NCBI GenBank assembly: GCA_025800435.1 | Contig: JAOXRV010000170.1 | Span: forward strand, 1-6,033 | From: Cellvibrionaceae bacterium | GTDB lineage: Bacteria > Pseudomonadota > Gammaproteobacteria > Pseudomonadales > Cellvibrionaceae | DNA length: 6,033 nucleotides | Reading direction: 5' to 3' | Shown: positions 4,438 to 6,033 of the stretch, piece by piece | Layout: each line of letters starts with the position of its first letter | Position numbering within the stretch: the first letter of the stretch is position 1 | Position numbers and translations under genes: made by a program | Notes under the pieces: generated by a model | Seen by the model: only the letters and a program-made list of their open reading frames with translations | What the model was told of the DNA's origin: nothing | Database searches by the model: none

Positions 4438-6033
4438 TTAGTGGCTTAGCTCAAGCAGTAACTTGTTGAGTTTACCAACATAGGCAGCGGGGTCTTCCAG
4501 GTGACCACCCTCGGCCAAGCTCGCCTGATCAAACAATATACTGACTAGGTCGGCAAAGCGGTCTTCGTCGGCTTCCTGATCCAGTTTGACCACCAGCGGG
4601 TGCTCGGGGTTCAGTTCCAGATTGGGCTTGCTGTCGGGCAGTGCCTGGCCGGCCTGCTCTAATAGGCGGCGCATCTGTGCGCCCATATCCTGCTCGCCCA
4701 CTACCAAACAAGCGGGGGAGCCGGTTAAGCGGTGGGTAATACGCACCTGCTCTACCCGTCCATCGAGCGCCTTTTGGGCACGCTCCAACAGGGATTCAAA
4801 CTGCTTTTCCGATTGCTCTTGGGCTTTTTTGTCTTCTTCGCTTTCCAGCTCGCCGAGGTCAAGGGCACCTTTGCCCACATCTTGGAAAGCCTTGCCATCA
4901 AAATCCATCATATGGCCCATCAGCCACTCGTCGACCCGGTCGGACAGCAACAGTACCTCGATGCCTTTCTTGCGGAAGACCTCTAGGTGGGGGCTGTTTT
5001 TGGCGGTGTTAAAGTTCTCCGCCGCCACATAGTAGATCTTGTCCTGGCCCTCTTGCATGCGACCGATATAGTCTTCCAGCGAATGTTCTTGGCTGTCGGT
5101 ATCGGTATGGGTGCTGGCAAAGCGCAGCAGCTTGGCAATCTTTTCTTTATTGCCAAAATCTTCGGCGGGGCCTTCTTTTAATACCTCGCCAAACTCCTGC
5201 CAAAACTCGGCGTATTGCTCGGGCTCTTTGCTGGCCATTTTACCCAGCATATCCAATACGCGCTTGGTCAGGGCTGCGCGCATGGCGTCGATATTGGGGT
5301 CTTTTTGCAGAATCTCGCGGCTGACGTTTAGGGACAGGTCGTTGGAATCGACAATACCCTTTACAAAGCGCAGGTACATGGGCAAAAACTGCTCGGCGTC
5401 ATCCATAATAAAGGTGCGCTGTACATACAGTTTAAGACCGCGAGCGGTATCGCGGTTGTAGAGGTCAAACGGCGCTTTGGCAGGGATATACAGCAAGCTG
5501 GTGTAATCGAGCTTGCCCTCTACCCGGTTGTGGCTCCACTTGGCCGGCTCGGCAAAGTCGTGGGAGATATGCTTGTAAAATTCTTGATACTCTTCGTCGC
5601 TGATGTCGCTGCGTGAACGGGTCCACAGGGCAGTGGCGGTATTGACCACTTCGTATTCTACCGGCTTATCTTCAGCGGGTTCTTCGCCTTCTTCTGGCTG
5701 ACCAAAGTCTTGTTTTTCCATCTCGACCGGCAGGGAGATATGGTCTGAGTATTTTTTGATCACCGAGCGCAAACGGAAGGCATCGGCAAACTCCTCACCC
5801 TCGGTTTTTAGGTGCAGGCGTACCTCGGTGCCACGCTGGGGGCGCTCGATGGTTTCGATGCTGTATTCGGCCTCGCCATCGCATTCCCAGTGCACGCCCT
5901 GCTCGGCGCTGTCGCCGGCTTTGCGGGTAAATACCTCGACTTTGTCGGCGACGATAAAGGCGGAGTAGAAACCCACCCCGAACTGGCCGATCAGTTGGGA
6001 GTCTTTCTTGTCATCACCAGACAGATTGGATAA
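4438..6033 (-). CDS. htpG: Molecular chaperone HtpG (bacterial Hsp90), N-terminus cut by window edge
   Basis: The 531 residues seen are the C-terminal ~85% of HtpG; by comparison with E. coli HtpG (624 residues) about 105 N-terminal codons lie beyond base 6033. HtpG is a cytosolic ATP-driven dimeric chaperone that helps fold and remodel client proteins, often under heat stress. The frame is open to the edge. It enters at the end of the ATP-lid region with KDSQLIGQFGVGFYSAF (10-26), the glycine-rich ATP-site motif. An acidic, loop-like linker (EEGEEPAEDK, ~114-123) joins the N and middle domains. The middle domain includes LWTRSRSDI, WSHNRVEGK, FIMDDAEQF and LNVSREILQ (235-243), the last with the conserved arginine (239) that contacts ATP phosphate. 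KEGPAEDF and HLEVFRKKGIEVLLLSD follow, and the C-terminal dimerisation domain closes with LEDPAAYVGKLNKLLLELSH. A heat-shock promoter, if present, would lie outside the window. An apparent internal GTG start at 5976 is just the valine of QFGVG. Confidence 0.97.
   Translation of the reverse strand, partial: LSNLSGDDKKDSQLIGQFGVGFYSAFIVADKVEVFTRKAGDSAEQGVHWECDGEAEYSIETIERPQRGTEVRLHLKTEGEEFADAFRLRSVIKKYSDHISLPVEMEKQDFGQPEEGEEPAEDKPVEYEVVNTATALWTRSRSDISDEEYQEFYKHISHDFAEPAKWSHNRVEGKLDYTSLLYIPAKAPFDLYNRDTARGLKLYVQRTFIMDDAEQFLPMYLRFVKGIVDSNDLSLNVSREILQKDPNIDAMRAALTKRVLDMLGKMASKEPEQYAEFWQEFGEVLKEGPAEDFGNKEKIAKLLRFASTHTDTDSQEHSLEDYIGRMQEGQDKIYYVAAENFNTAKNSPHLEVFRKKGIEVLLLSDRVDEWLMGHMMDFDGKAFQDVGKGALDLGELESEEDKKAQEQSEKQFESLLERAQKALDGRVEQVRITHRLTGSPACLVVGEQDMGAQMRRLLEQAGQALPDSKPNLELNPEHPLVVKLDQEADEDRFADLVSILFDQASLAEGGHLEDPAAYVGKLNKLLLELSH

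Noticed and set aside
4586..5032. 148-codon open frame on the plus strand inside htpG
   Set aside because: It lies entirely antisense to a well-conserved htpG, has low-complexity Ser-rich composition and resembles no family; it is a shadow of the codon use of htpG.
5974..5976. GTG as the htpG start codon
   Set aside because: It encodes the valine of the conserved QFGVGFYSAF motif; the frame continues open to the window edge with matching HtpG sequence.
1..6033. Defence system, mobile element, CRISPR array, tRNA or integration site
   Set aside because: No transposase, integrase, phage gene, direct-repeat array or cloverleaf-like sequence was found on either strand; all genes are of chromosomal, conserved type with similar composition.

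Overview
The window is an ordinary chromosomal stretch of a Gram-negative bacterium, most likely a marine-type gammaproteobacterium related to Pseudomonas or the Cellvibrionales. That placement is an inference from three things. HtpG and GpsA look closest to gammaproteobacterial sequences. A DUF4389 protein, SixA and a DUF4892 protein sit next to gpsA. The base composition appears moderately GC-rich by eye. All seven genes lie on the minus strand, so transcription runs from high to low coordinates, and coding density is very high.

In order of transcription: the window opens inside htpG (6033-4438, lacking its first ~105 codons), the Hsp90 chaperone. After an 83-base gap comes a tight five-gene cluster. 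It consists of gpsA (4354-3335, glycerol-3-phosphate dehydrogenase, phospholipid precursor synthesis), a small DUF4389 inner-membrane protein (3317-3027), sixA (3027-2569, phosphohistidine phosphatase), an alpha/beta hydrolase (2553-1690) and an exported DUF4892 protein (1676-792). Gaps inside the cluster are 17, -1, 15 and 13 bases, so it very probably forms one transcript. After 113 non-coding bases, the 5' part of an exported S9A prolyl-oligopeptidase-family gene (678-1) runs off the other edge.

The cluster mixes a membrane-lipid enzyme (GpsA), a membrane protein, a signalling phosphatase (SixA), a probable esterase-type hydrolase and an envelope protein. A shared envelope theme is plausible but not shown by the sequence. 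Both edge genes are cut by the window, not by mutation. I found no tRNA, rRNA, CRISPR array, insertion sequence, phage gene or toxin/defence module, and no convincing new system. The points most worth a second look are modest: a degenerate OmpA-like C-terminus in the DUF4892 protein, a CxxC pair in the DUF4389 protein, an uncertain catalytic acid in the hydrolase, and the inverted repeats in the two intergenic gaps.
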